Origin: Mactra quadrangularis | Taxonomy: Eukaryota > Mollusca > Bivalvia > Venerida > Mactridae | Assembly (NCBI GenBank): GCA_025267735.1 | Contig: CM046309.1 | Location: 36,803,202-36,867,201, forward strand | Direction: 5' to 3' | DNA: 64,000 nucleotides | In this document: positions 48,401-59,566 of the stretch, piece after piece | How the letters are laid out: each line of letters opens with the position of its first letter | How positions within the stretch are numbered: the stretch's first letter is position 1 | Program-made: the position numbers and the translations under genes | Notes under the pieces: generated by a model | The model's database searches: none | Seen by the model: the letters and a program-made list of their open reading frames with translations, nothing else | Told to the model about the DNA's origin: nothing

Positions 48401-49330
48401 TAGGCACTGGTCAAATGGAGATTGGTCGATATGACTTGATCACGGAGTCTTACCTCTCCAATTGATGTTAACAGAGTTGGTGTTGTGTTTGCATGTTTTT
48501 TTTTCTACTTTTATTTTTCTTTGTTAATTTTCTTCTCTTTTTTTCACTTATTATTTTGCTAGTAGGTTATTTTTTCATTTTAGATTTTTGCTGTAGGTTA
48601 TTTTTTCAGTTGAAGTAGGTTATTTTTTTACAATTTAAGGTTTTACATGTGATAGACACTAGGCACTGGTCAAATGGAGATTGGTCGATATGACTTGGTC
48701 ACGGAGTCTTACCTCTCCAATTGATGTTAACAGAGTTGGTGTTATGTTTGCATGTTTTTTTTTCTACTTTTATTTTTCTTTGTTAATTTTCTTCTCTTTT
48801 TTTCACTTATTATTTTGCTAGTAGGTTATTTTTTCATTTTAGATTTTTGCTGTAGGTTATTTTTTCAGTTGAAGTAGGTTATTTTTTTACAATTTAAGGT
48901 TTTACATGCAATAGACACTAGGCACTGGTCAAATGGAGATTGGTCGATATGACTTGGTCACGGAGTCTTACCTCTCCAATTGATGTTAACAGAGTTGGTG
49001 TTGTGTTTGCATGTTTTTTTTCTACTTTTATTTTTCTTTGTTAATTTTCTTCTCTTTTTTCACTTATTATTTTGCTAGTAGGTTATTTTTTCATTTTAGA
49101 TTTTTGCTGTAGGTTATTTTTTCAGTTGAAATAGGTTATTTTTTTACAATTTAAGGTTTTACATGCGATAGACACTAGGCACTGGTCAAATGGAGATTGG
49201 TCGATATGACTTGGTCACGGAGTCTTACCTCTCCAATTGATGTTAACGGAGTCGGTTATGTGTTTGCATGGTTTTTTTTTGTACTTTTACTTCATTTTTG
49301 TTTTTTTTAATCAATTATTTTGCTAGTAGG
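45460..49330 (+). repeat. 259-bp tandem array, about 14 copies
   Basis: TAGACACTAGGCACTGGTCA recurs at 45802, 46061, 46320, 46579 and so on to 49169, an average period of 259.0 bp over 13 intervals. Each unit has a unique half (GGTCACGGAGTCTTACCTCT - CCAATTGATGTTAACAG) and a T-rich half with repeated GTAGGTTATTTTTT. Inner copies differ by only a few bases, mostly in T-run length. The 65-codon frames in it are not genes. Confidence 0.95.
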
Positions 49331-49339
49331 TTATTTTTT

Positions 49340-50490
49340 TTAATCGGTTAATTCTGCATTAATATAATTTTTAAGTTTATTGTTAAATCATTGTTTTATC
49401 ACACATGAATTCTACTTATTTTTAGTAAAAGCATGTTATATATTTTGGCTTATTTATCTTTATTTTACTAGTATAATTCTTATTTCGTCATATCTAAGTG
49501 CAGTTACAATATCCTATGATAAATGTTAATATTAAAACTGAAAGGAAGTTAACAATTGTTTTTATTTGAAGGTTTTATGAGTGAAAGACATTGCACGGAC
49601 ATCTTGACTCATCGTCCAGGAAAGCACCTGTCATTGTTCTGAACACTCAATTTTTACGGGTGGTCAGTAGGTCTTATGCTTCCTTATTGCTCATTGCCAG
49701 TAATAGGGTGGTATATTTTTTGCCGGTCAGCATGACTAAGACAGTACTGGTAGATTAATTTGTCTTGTCAATCACTTGCAAAGCCATTTTGTTTTTGTTT
49801 TGAAAACTCATAGAACGTAATTTGATATTTTTTCATTAAAATGTGTCAATAGTTCTAAATCAATGTATAATTCAATAAGACTTGGTAATCAGCACATTCA
49901 CTACTACTTATTTTTTGTGTTTTTGAAGTTGGTTTGATAATATTTCCTGGTAAATTTTTTAATGCTTTCTATATTTTTGTATTAGGATAGAAGCAATTTA
50001 TGTATCTTTGGATTTCTATTTAATAGGTTTATTTTGATTTGATTTTATTTTATTTTGAAAGTATATCAATCTGAAGTTCAAAGATTTCATGGTCAATTAC
50101 CTTAAGGGTTTAAAATTTGTCCTTGTTATTCAATACTAATTACCTTCAAAATGCAAAGTCAGCATTTTTTGTTTTAACATCAGTAACTTAAATCATTGTT
50201 TGAAATTAGTTGAACAATATAGAGCCATCATTGCCCTCTTGTCAAATGTTCTACTGCAGCATGAAGTCTGCACAGTCAACCAAGCCAGCAACAAATTAGT
50301 CCAAAAAGTGCTTACTCTTCTTCTTATGCTGATTTTTCTGAAACTTCTGGTTTAAGCCATCTGGTTTGCTATACACTATTCACATTTTACCCTTACCCAT
50401 TCCATGTCATTGTTTCTATGTCTAATGAATATATGTCAGAATTAATGCATTGTGATTTATACAAACTTAATCTTAAAGATACTAATAATT
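49340..50490. other. Unassigned DNA with coding-like stretches
   Basis: Near 49577-49650 (after TTTTTATTTGAAG) and 50208-50356 (after TTTGAAATTAG) there are plus-strand stretches whose conceptual peptides look protein-like (MSERHCTDILTHRPGKHLSLF split across; EQYRAIIALLSNVLLQHEV). Donors and frames are ambiguous, so I do not annotate exons. They may belong with the decayed gene at 51552-63389. Confidence 0.3.
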
Positions 50491-50492
50491 TT

Positions 50493-50880
50493 CATGTGGA
50501 AGTATTTGTCTTTCTTACACTTTTTAGGGAAATATATGTCACTCTTACACTTTGTATGGAAGTATACGTCAATCTTACACTTAACATGGAAGTATAAGTC
50601 ACTCTTACCCTTAATATAGAAGTATATGTCACTCTTACACTTTATATGGAAGTATATGTCACTCTTACACTTTATATGGAAGTATATGTCACTCTTACAC
50701 TTTATATGGAAGTATATGTCACTCTTACACTTTACATGGAAGTATATGTCACTCTTACACTTAATATGGAAGTATATGTCACTCTTACACTTTATATGGA
50801 AGTATATGTCACTCTTACACTTAATATGGAAGTATATGTCACTCTTACACTTTATATGGAAGTATAAGTCAATCTTACAC
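50493..50880. repeat. 30-bp tandem array, about 13 copies
   Basis: The unit ATATGGAAGTATATGTCACT - CTTACACTTT repeats at exactly 30 bp. Because 30 is divisible by three and the unit lacks stops in several frames, frames stay open on both strands (143, 85 and 73 codons). These are repeat artefacts. Confidence 0.95.
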
Positions 50881-51551
50881 TGACACATATGTGACTGATG
50901 TGCAAATTACTAATTCTGTATACATACAACAGTTTTTCCTTTGACCATACCAAATAGCTTATTTGCTCATCTCACCCCATGTACCAAGTCATGCCCTACC
51001 TTACTCTACATCATGAAAACTGTTATTGAATAGCATACTATCCTAGTTATCTTTTTACAAGCCCCTAATTGAATCACACAGCATATACACATGCACACAC
51101 ATTGAAAAAATACTTAATAATAATTGCAGACGCAACAAAGTCATTTACTTGTACAAAAACATGCAAAATAACAATTGAAATCTACATGTGATGTATTTAC
51201 AGACCCACTGCATTAACTCAATAGGTAGAACATCTTAGATACTAGATAGATTAATTTCCACACAGTATGTGTACCGTTTCACTAGTAATCAAGACATGTT
51301 CAGTAAAAATTCCATTAAGTAAACCATTATATGCGCACCAAGGCCAAAGTGCTCAATTGTTAACACATCGTTGTTGTCTAGTGTATGTTATATTATCATA
51401 ATTCATGTCACAAACTTATGGCACAAAAATATGTTTGTTTCTGGTTCTATCTTCCTAAAATTTTAGTCTCTACATACAAATTCATTTTATTTTTTAACTT
51501 AACAAGAAACAGTTCTTTTCGGTTTCTCTTCTCTGTTTTTATCTATTTCAG

Positions 51552-51620
51552 GTTGAAGTTATTACTTTAGACATGAGGTATGTGGGAGAAACAAGACTCT
51601 CAGACAAAAACTCAGTAACA
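51552..51620 (+). pseudogene. Exon-like block 1 (open)
   Basis: The acceptor TTTTTATCTATTTCAG has a long pyrimidine tract and the donor is ACA|GTAAGA. It has 69 nt, 23 codons: VEVITLDMRYVGETRLSDKN... No stop. An internal GTATGT after ATGAG could act as an alternative donor. Confidence 0.5.
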
Positions 51621-51777
51621 GTAAGATTGATTATATTGCTTTATTTTTTCTAACTGCTGGCATCACAGGAGTAAGATTATACTTACTGCTGTTACTGCTA
51701 ACTTCACATCTATTCCATTACATTTCTTTCTCATTAAGACCCTCTAGAGGGAAAATGTTGACATGCTTCATAAACAT

Positions 51778-51860
51778 TAGGGATGAGATGATATGGTAAT
51801 ATGTCGATACTATATCGATATGTCTGTCACTAATCTGTCACTGACCCATCACTAAATATT
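51778..51860. mobile_element. Possible hAT-related MITE remnant
   Basis: TAGGGATGAGATGATATGGTAATAT followed by cATCGATAT words and ATTGCAATACGACC resembles the ends and interior of the elements at 42701 and 54575. No second end or target duplication was found. Confidence 0.3.
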
Positions 51861-52856
51861 GCAATACGACCTTAACATTCATGAATGGGCGAAGTCACTG
51901 TCTGATATCAAATTTTCCCCTTGCAAACTTAATTACGACAGCAGTCTATTGGATATCTGCAGCATGTTCAGTTACCTTGAACGTTCTGGAAAAGTCCATA
52001 ACATTAGGTTTGGGACTACTCAACCTGAGAAAATTCAATACCTTACTCACAGTTCGAGTCAACTTTGGCTTGAGTTATCTATGGGTTGAGTTGTCTACCG
52101 GTTGAGTTTTTATCTGATACCTGTAATGTTTGCTTCCAGTCTTTACTGAACATGCAGCCGTTTACTGAGAATGCCTCTTGGGGTGACTTTATGTAACATA
52201 CAGGTTTTAAACTATAAAATTGTTTGATTACCCCTGAAAATCTGCTATCAAACACATGTATTTGATGGAGGCAAGTTAAACATATAACTGGTTGTACAAC
52301 CTACTTTGAAAATATTAATGTTTAGTCCTTATAAAAGATCATTAAAATATGAAAGAAATGTTGATATATTTAATTCATTAGGAATTTTGTTTTCAGATCT
52401 GAAACATTTTAACAAAGATAAGTTTATTGATCTGCTATAAATATATGTATGTCAGAATAAAAGGTAGATAGTAACTATTGCTGGTTTCTGTTCTGGCTTA
52501 CATGCTGCACATTCTTAGTCTTATGTAAGTATTATATTTTTATATTTGTTCATTATTGATTATAGTTTCAAGTAAATTACAACATCTCATTTTAGTATGC
52601 ATACAATGAAATATAAAATTCATGTTCAGTTATTTATTTTTTAAGTATAGCAGCCAACTCACCTGACCAGGTTTTGCAGGCACTACTTTACCTGCACTTT
52701 CGAACCATTTCACTTTTGAAAAAAAAAAAATTTCATGAATGAATGGTGCATATCTTAATTCTGAAAATAGCATCATAAAAAGACTAATATATCAGCATAA
52801 TTTATCCTAAAATTTAAAAGCAACAAACATTAACTAATTTGTTTCTAATAAATTAG

Positions 52857-52931
52857 GTAAATGGTGACATCACAGAGTTGGTGAAGACTGCATGCATACT
52901 AATCACTTTTTCAGATGTTAATGAAGACAAA
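52857..52931 (+). pseudogene. Exon-like block 2 (open)
   Basis: The acceptor is TTTCTAATAAATTAG and the donor AAA|GTGAGA. It has 75 nt, 25 codons: VNGDITELVKTACILITFSD... with a hydrophobic stretch and an acidic end. Phase 0 on both sides joins block 1 in frame. Confidence 0.5.
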
Positions 52932-53396
52932 GTGAGATTGATTATAAAAGTGTATATAAATAGTGGCCTAGTGCTTGACATCTAGATATTTAACATTATC
53001 AGCTGTAGTCTGAATTTCTACTGTGATCCTGTACAAGGCAAGAAAATAGTAAGAATTTTACTCATTCAAATTTATTTCTTTTAACTTAAATTAAGTAATT
53101 AATTAAGTAATAGCTTGAATTGATTTGAGCAGTTTTTCATTTGTTTACTGAGGATGGCATTCTAGTACTGGTGCTTTCCAGGAAATGCCGTCTTATTAAA
53201 TTGTTCTTATCTTATGATAGAACTCGCATGCTTAATTTGTAGTGATGTAAAAATGGAGATAACTTAGTGAAAACAGTAATACATTGTTAAAGTCTGTTTG
53301 ACAAACTTTTTGGGCGATTTGCTTTGATGCTGGACTCCTACATTGGAATATCAGTATTCATTTCAAATCACCTAATAACCTTAGTGTTGTTTTCAG

Positions 53397-53517
53397 ATCA
53401 TTCGTTTCTAGGAGCCTGATGTTGCCAACCTGCAATGTGTTCAATACTTGAAGCAACATGTTAGTCACCTAATATTGTGTTTGTGTGAACAGTTCAATGT
53501 TTAAACTATAATTTCTG
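53397..53517 (+). pseudogene. Exon-like block 3 (two in-frame stops)
   Basis: The acceptor is GTGTTGTTTTCAG and the donor TTTCTG|GTAAGT. In the frame from block 2 it reads IIRF, stop, EPDVANLQCVQYLKQHVSHL..., stop. A second acceptor (TTTCTAG at 53405-53411) would skip the first stop. The block ends in phase 1. Confidence 0.45.
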
Positions 53518-53579
53518 GTAAGTGTATAAAAAGATATTCCTTCCATTCACTAGTCTGGATGCTGTTTAGCCTTTTGCTA

Positions 53580-53918
53580 ATTTGTTTGGTTGGGTTAAAT
53601 TTGTAGCAACACATTAGATATGTCACATTATGGCAGCCAATCAATCTACCGGGTACTCACAATTCCTAGAAAGGCTAAATCTACCGGGTACTCACAATTC
53701 CTGGAAAGGCTAAATCTCTTCATCAAGATGTAACCTGTTACTAGATGTATACCTCCATCACTGACTGACAACTGTCATTAGTGGTTGGAGAGAGAGTGGC
53801 CATAAAAAATATTTCATGAAAAAGCTCCATAAAGGTTTGTGCAGTCTGGGAATTATACTACAGATGACACTTTGATCAGTAGACTTGTGTACTACCGACT
53901 GAACTACCCAGGTAGCTC
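53580..53918 (-). mobile_element. tRNA-derived SINE (family C), copy 1, with internal duplication
   Basis: On the minus strand the head is AGCTACCTGGGTAGTTCAGTC and the tail TTTAACCCAACCAAACAAA. A 35-bp segment (CTACCGGGTACTCACAATTC...) is tandemly duplicated at 53646-53680 and 53681-53715, which other copies lack. Confidence 0.8.
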
Positions 53919-54069
53919 TTAAATTCTTATGATAAAATCATTGCTTTGAAGACCAAACTATTAATCAGGCTTAATAAAATTAATAAATAAACCAAAACAA
54001 ACAATTTATTAAACTTCAATTAACATCCTCGTTGGTTATCCCACAATACATTACCCTGCTATATATGTA

Positions 54070-54332
54070 CCGTGGGCCATTTGATAATTAATGAGGCATT
54101 TTTGTTGGTTCGCAAGAAAACCACTGCGGAAAACTAGCCAATGAAATTACGGAACCATTTTTTGAAAATAAACGTGTGTTGGTTTCTATTTTAGTAAGAT
54201 AAAACCTAGTAAGACGTAATTGTTGTTGAAGAGTATTAAGTTGTAACATGCAGTTTCATTGGTAGAAGATTGGTCTCCCCTGCCTCATGCATATTTATGG
54301 AAACAAGATTTTGCCTGTCAAATTGCCCACGG
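54070..54332. mobile_element. MITE with CCGTGGGC ends and TA target
   Basis: CCGTGGGCCATTTGA and, inverted, CCGTGGGCAATTTGA (one mismatch in 15) bound 263 bp. TA lies on both sides (54068-54069, 54333-54334). No coding capacity. Confidence 0.8.
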
Positions 54333-54450
54333 TACGTATGAAGTGTAACAGAAAAAAGAACTGTTGTTGCTGACGATGAATTTACATGTGATAACATCAA
54401 ACTTAGTAATACAAGATTTGTTTGTGTTTGTTGGGTTCAATGCCATAGTA

Positions 54451-54515
<65 letters not shown>
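54451..54515. repeat. (CA)n(TA)n microsatellite
   Basis: About six CA units are followed by roughly 25 TA units, inside the 3' part of a SINE. Confidence 0.95.
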
Positions 54516-54517
<2 letters not shown>

Positions 54518-54574
54518 GTTAAAATATAATGGCAGTCATTCAACCTACTCACTGTTCTTTGAAAGGCTAATTTC

Positions 54575-54903
54575 TAGGACAGTCACGATAAACTGGTATA
54601 TTGCCATTTGCAGCCACGGCAATACATACTGCAGTACGAATTTAATGCACCGTTATTTAGCGATATTTTATTTTCATTGAAAAATTCTTCTTTTTGCCTA
54701 ATGAAAGTAGCTAAACGTCAGTTTTCCATGGTTCATTCTATTAAAGCTTAAAATAAAAGAATTAAACTGATCTGGATGTGACTTTTGTTTGCAAACAATA
54801 TATTGTGGTAGGTATCATGGTACATGTTGTGGTTCGTATCGTGATACGCTGCCACACATCGCAATACATCGTGATACGCTTCAGGCGTATCAGGACAGCC
54901 CTA
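54575..54903. mobile_element. hAT-type MITE inserted in a SINE
   Basis: The ends are TAGGACAGTCACGATAAAC and, inverted, TAGGGCTGTCCTGATACGC. An 8-bp duplication CTAAT(T/C)TC flanks it at 54567-54574 and 54904-54911 with one mismatch. It is 329 bp, with ATACATCGTGATACG words inside and no transposase. Confidence 0.85.
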
Positions 54904-55343
54904 CTAATCTCTGGATTTAGTTGTTAACCAACAACAAACACATATCTATATTAGTGACTGACAACTGCCCTCCATGAATAAGAATCATTGGTAGGAGGGA
55001 GAATGGCAATAGAAATCATTTCACGAACATGCTCAACATAAGTATGCCCCACCCAGGAATCACACCCAAGACCTCTTGATTAGTAGACTTGCATGCTACT
55101 AACTGAGCTAACCGGGCGGCTGTATTTACAAGACATAGACTGTATACCTTAGCCGTGTAAAGTACTAAGTACCAGTATTATATTGAGGAATCAACATAGG
55201 TAGGACTATCACTAAGTTTGGAAATTTGGGTTCCGACCCAATTGTTATTGTTATTTTAATTAAAAAATGTTAAAAAAATATTTTTTATCAAATGCAGGCT
55301 AAAGAATTCTATTAGAATTTTTATTATGAATTTATGTTTTCAG

Positions 55344-55484
55344 GATGTTAACAATATGCTGTCATATCAAGAAGTGTGCAATCTTTTGGACTAATGGACT
55401 ATAATCAATTCACTTGAGGACTTGAAGGAAGGAATTGGAAGACCAGTTTGCTTGAACCAGCTCAGTTACAGAGAAGAAAACATG
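55344..55484 (+). pseudogene. Exon-like block 4 (one in-frame stop)
   Basis: The acceptor is TTTATGTTTTCAG and the donor AACATG|GTAAGA. It has 141 nt, 47 codons in one frame: DVNNMLSYQEVCNLLD, stop TAA, then WTIINSLEDLKEGIGRPVCL... to the donor. A single stop in an otherwise protein-like exon is typical of early decay, or marks a true terminus in an alternative transcript. Confidence 0.45.
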
Positions 55485-55489
55485 GTAAG

Positions 55490-56835
55490 ATCTTTACATT
55501 TACTTCTAGTTTTTGCCAAGTCAATGCTGTCTTTATATAGTGATATCTGTTGACCCATTTTTAGAAAGGTTACTTTACTATATTCAAAGCATATTTAAGA
55601 AATTTTACGTGATCATTTCCCCTTCAAATCTGAATTCATTGAAATATCTATTTGTCATAATTATTTCGCCAAATTCAATGTATGGTAAATTTGAAGTTAT
55701 TTGTTCTAAAGTTGCTGTCTACTCTAATCAATAAAGGAAAAGTGCATACCACTTAGGGCCTCGATCTTGGTCTAATATTGACCGACCAGTCGGCCATTTA
55801 ACATATACTATAAGTAAGTATGCTGACTGGGAGGTCACTATTAAACCAGCAGGCGCCCAGTGGTGAGTACTATTTCTTATATTAATTTATACTGCACAGT
55901 TTTACTCTTGTTTTTTGCAAAAAAGCAAAATAATAAACATTGTTTACAAGGTGCAGAAAATTTTGCTCCGTGAAAATTGATTACATGTCACTAAGTAAGG
56001 GTTTAATTATATCGACTTGATATGACCTCAGCAGGCCACTACTGTATCAGTGGTCCAATATCAAATTATAATGACCTGCTGCAAAAATATGGTGAAATAT
56101 CACTGGCTATTTTGTATATACGTAAAGAAAAAGTAATTTTATATATTAAGGTACAATGTATATTATATGAAAATGTATAGGTTTAAAGCAATGGCATGAG
56201 AGTACTGGTTAATATTGCAAGTTTTCTTTGGTTTGGTGTAAAACTGGCAATCTTTCTTTTTTATTGAAGTCCAGTAGTTGACTAGATTAGTTTGCAATAG
56301 TTATGGCCAAAACTTTTAGCCGGAATTTTCAACGAAAAAATTCGACTAATAGTTCTGCAAAACACGGATGGGCAGGTGGGCGTAAGGTCGTGGGATAACC
56401 GACGATGATTAAATACATTGGAATTTATTCTATATCACAAGTTTTAAGATATTATTTACTTGGATACTTTTTGTAACAGTGCTTCAGTTGATATCATGAA
56501 AGAGAATTTGCAATTCATTTGAATTACATATCATCTTTCATGATGTATAATCTGAGTAATAAAGCTAATTAACAAACTTTTGGATACACTTTTATCATTA
56601 TGTAATAGACAGTATTTGACTTGGATATTTCTCTTATTTGTTTGCAATATTATATATCATGGTATCTTGTTAATTTAAAAGAGGAAACTCAGCTTGACTA
56701 TTTGGAGAATAGTGGGGCTATCCTACTCTGTTGTGGATTATTCAAATTATTTTTCGGTCCCTTTGAATTGGGATTATCGAAATTTAACTGTACATTGTAT
56801 ACATCTTGATGATTTAATTACGAGAGTTATTTAGT
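55490..56835. other. Intron/intergenic DNA, no gene recognised
   Basis: Palindromic words such as GACCGACCAGTCGGCC near 55780 hint at an old inverted-repeat element, with no defined ends. No exon was found. Confidence 0.4.
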
Positions 56836-56928
56836 TATCAGTAGTGCTTTTCACAAAAATTCTTATGAAAAAATCTTTGTAAGTCAAAAGCAAGAAACGC
56901 TCATTTTTTGGCTAATCTATTCCAAATA

Positions 56929-58320
56929 TGAGGGTTGTTCCAGAAAAAAGTGGAATAACGTTTGTAATTCCTAAAATGAATAGTGTACGCTAATACAAAT
57001 TTAATAGGTTATAAATTGAAGTGTTAGCTACTCAGTGGTAAAATTTGAAGTGTGTATCTCCAAGATTAAGAAAGATGTATAGAAAATTAGCTTACTAGTG
57101 AGTGTGGGTCGGCACACTATAACAAAACTTCATTATTTTTAAACTTCATGTTGACTACGGTATGTCATTCTATTTTAAAGTAACATCCTTGGTGTTCAAA
57201 ACACTTTCTGTGGCACTCTACCAATTTTTCATAAACATTCTCAAACCATTGTTGTCCTAAACTCTTGTTAAAACCATTAAGTGAATGTCTAATTTCCTTT
57301 GAATGATATTTTGCGTTGATTGTTTGACCTTTTGGCTCTGTGTGCGTTTGTAGAATACCCTGCCAATCCATAAACACCTTAAGCATCACCTTCCCGATGG
57401 ACTGTGAAAGTCTGGCCTTTTTTGGAGGGGATGTTTCAGCTGATTTTCATTTTGCTGACTGGCGCTTGCCTTCGGGGCTAAAATAATGCACCAATTTTTC
57501 GTCCATTGTAACAATCTTATGTAAGAATTGTTAATTGCGTAAGTTTCTAATTAAAAAAGTTTTTCGAAGCTAAAACACATGTTTTCATCCCATCTTCAGT
57601 CAAAAGTCGAGGCACCCACCTCCCAAACTCATGACTCATCTGTAGATTTCTCACAATTAAGCGCTGAATAGCCGACTTACTCATTCCTGTCTTTTCTGAA
57701 AGTTCACGAACTGTTTGACGTTGGTTGACGTCAAAAACACTTTTCAATTTTTCAGCCTCTTTGGGCTTACATTTCTTGGGTCATCCCCTATTTTCTGCCA
57801 ATGTAGGGCCTAAGCTTTGACCCTTCAGAAAAATGTTTGTGCTACTTAAATACACATACAAATGTGTGAGACGCACTCTTGAAGCATTCTGTAGATTCCA
57901 TTTCTTTTTTTGTTTGTGTCAGTGTCATTCCTCTCTCAACAGTGTATTTTATGACAGCTTTTTGGGCCGCAGATTTTGCCAACGTCGCCATTTTAAAAGT
58001 AGTTGCTATCGAATATTTAGTAACAATGTCAACATTTTGACGTCAACTGCATAAAACACCAACATTTACGCGCCGTTGCATGGGTTTCACGCAGATGTAT
58101 TTCTTATGCCGTTATTTTTTCAATGACCTTGCCATTTATGGCTCATACGAATGTTGGTCATGCACCTCAACCGTGCATGCATAATGATGTAATATTATGT
58201 ACAAAAAACATTGTTTTGATATAAAATATATGTGAAACAGTGTTAAATTGTTGAAAATACATCAGACGTTGTATTTGCAAGTTATTTAAAAAGTCCCACT
58301 TTTTCTAGGACAACCCTCTT
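56929..58320 (-). mobile_element. Defective mariner transposon (1.39 kb)
   Basis: The terminal inverted repeats are TGAGGGTTGTTCCAGAAAAA and, from the right, AGAGGGTTGTCCTAGAAAAA. TA is duplicated at 56927-56928 and 58321-58322, and the uninterrupted target is preserved at 15495-15505 in a related element, which confirms the boundaries. The size is close to a full mariner (~1.3 kb) but the transposase is broken (see 57165-57991). Confidence 0.92.
57165..57991 (-). pseudogene. Mariner transposase pseudogene
   Basis: It starts at ATG 57989-57991 (MATLAKSAAQKAVIKYT...). A helix-turn-helix region at 57747-57547 reads TVRELSEKTGMSKSAIQRLI followed by RWVPRLLTEDG, diagnostic for mariner. The first catalytic Asp survives in DEKLVHYF near 57502. 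KVMLKVFMDWQG and the linker PKGQTINAKYH follow, then the C-terminal end QWFENVYEKLVE...GCYF. The block that should carry the second and third Asp (HDNA...PH and the DD34D partner) is deleted, and there are in-frame stops and shifts after ...FVCVFK and ...QSAK. It cannot be active. Confidence 0.9.
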
Positions 58321-58469
58321 ATTATAGAATTGTGTAGAATATTGTATACCTTTTGAATATCATATCATATTTATGCTTATTATCCAACTGACTTTCAATT
58401 GTTAATCATATGAAATTGACTTAAGAAGATTTTTTTTGTTAGAATTTTTATAAAAGCACCACTGATGTT

Positions 58470-59290
58470 TATTTTCCAGTATGCTGGTAGCCTATCAAGT
58501 TTGGTCTCTAAATATTTTTGAGGAGTTCACCTCTGCATCCACTGGCTACAAAGTTAGCTTTGATAGATAATTTGATGGTTCAAACGATATATGAACTTTG
58601 ACAATTTTCATGCATACTCAAATGAATTGCATGTGTACTTATCACTCAACTAGCATGCAGTGGAAAAATTCCCTAAAATTTATAATTGTACTGTGAGACC
58701 GTGTTTGCTATTCATTTGTTCATGCATTTCATTGCATAATCTGTGACAAAATAATTGAAATGTTCTGATTTGTTTTGAATTGACTTGATATTATGAATGT
58801 TATACTGTTTTTTGTTCTCTAAGTTGCTTACTAATACAACTGTACAAAACAGAATATTTTTATGTCAAAATCCGACAATAAGGACATTTAAATCATAAAT
58901 ATTGATCCGATTTAGGTTTGTATGTTTGATTATAAAAGGATGCTCATACAGTGTTATATATTCTAGTCCAATTTTATTCAGTGAGCCGTGACTACACTTC
59001 TGTATTTTTAAAGTTTTGGAACATTCCTACAAAAAAGGTAACACAGCTTATTTAACCAACCAACTGATTACACAGGTTTGAACCACAGAGTAATATAAAT
59101 GCATGGTACATATTTTACCGCTTTGTTACCAACTGCACTATTTAAAACAATGGTTGAAGAACTACTTTATCAAGCGTCTTCATATTTGAAATATTATAGT
59201 CTGTATAGTTTGTATCATCATGGTTTTGATTGAACTCTTCCAACCTGTCACTGCTCACTGAGTAAAATCAGTAGGGAGTTCAGTTACAGG
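58470..59290. other. Intron/intergenic DNA, no gene recognised
   Basis: No exon, array or inverted repeat was identified by eye. Confidence 0.4.
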
Positions 59291-59291
59291 G

Positions 59292-59566
59292 AACGTTACA
59301 GAACGTTTCGTAACGATACATTCGGAACTCCTCCATTTGCTGCGAATAATCTCGGACATATTTAAACGATATTTTGAAACTACCCGGTGTTGAAGAAAAC
59401 AAATATATGATTGTTTAGGCAATGAGTGGTGTTTCGTTTTTAGTCCGTAAATTTTGAAACATCACTCATTGCCTTAACAATCGCATATTTGTGTATCAGA
59501 TAAGATTATTCACAGCGAATGGCCGAGGAGTTCGGAATGTATCGTTATGTAACGTTCTGTAACGTT
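59292..59566. mobile_element. Large palindromic MITE, CATTCGGAAC family, copy 3
   Basis: Outer arms AACGTTACAGAACGTT...GTAACGATACATTC and an inner pair ACAAATATATGATTGTTTAG / GGCAATGAGTGGTG are both inverted, so almost the whole 275 bp can fold on itself. CATTCGGAACTCCTC links it to the smaller palindromes at 7449 and 39231. Confidence 0.8.

Larger units (their letters stand above)
54415..55122 (-). mobile_element. tRNA-derived SINE (family C), copy 2, split by a MITE and a microsatellite
   Basis: The head GCCGCCCGGTTAGCTCAGTT with box B GGTGTGATTCC lies at 55122. The body continues to 54912, is interrupted at 54575-54903, and resumes to the tail AACCCAACAAACACAAACAAA near 54415. Between body and tail a CA/TA microsatellite has grown. 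Order and sequence match the uninterrupted copy at 60352-60634. Confidence 0.85.
56839..58464. mobile_element. MITE with ~45-bp inverted repeats, split by a mariner (copy 2 of the 15405 type)
   Basis: CAGTAGTGCTTTTCACAAAA and, inverted, CAGTGGTGCTTTTATAAAAA form the ends. The interior, once the mariner is removed, matches 15405-15645 (CTAATCTATTCCAAATA / TTATAGAATTGTGTAGAATA). It would be ~230 bp without the insertion. Confidence 0.75.

Noticed and set aside
50457..50888. 143-codon minus-strand frame and two plus-strand frames
   Set aside because: Artefacts of a stop-free 30-bp tandem unit.
57833..58054. Plus-strand 73-codon frame
   Set aside because: It is the antisense of the mariner transposase 5' region.
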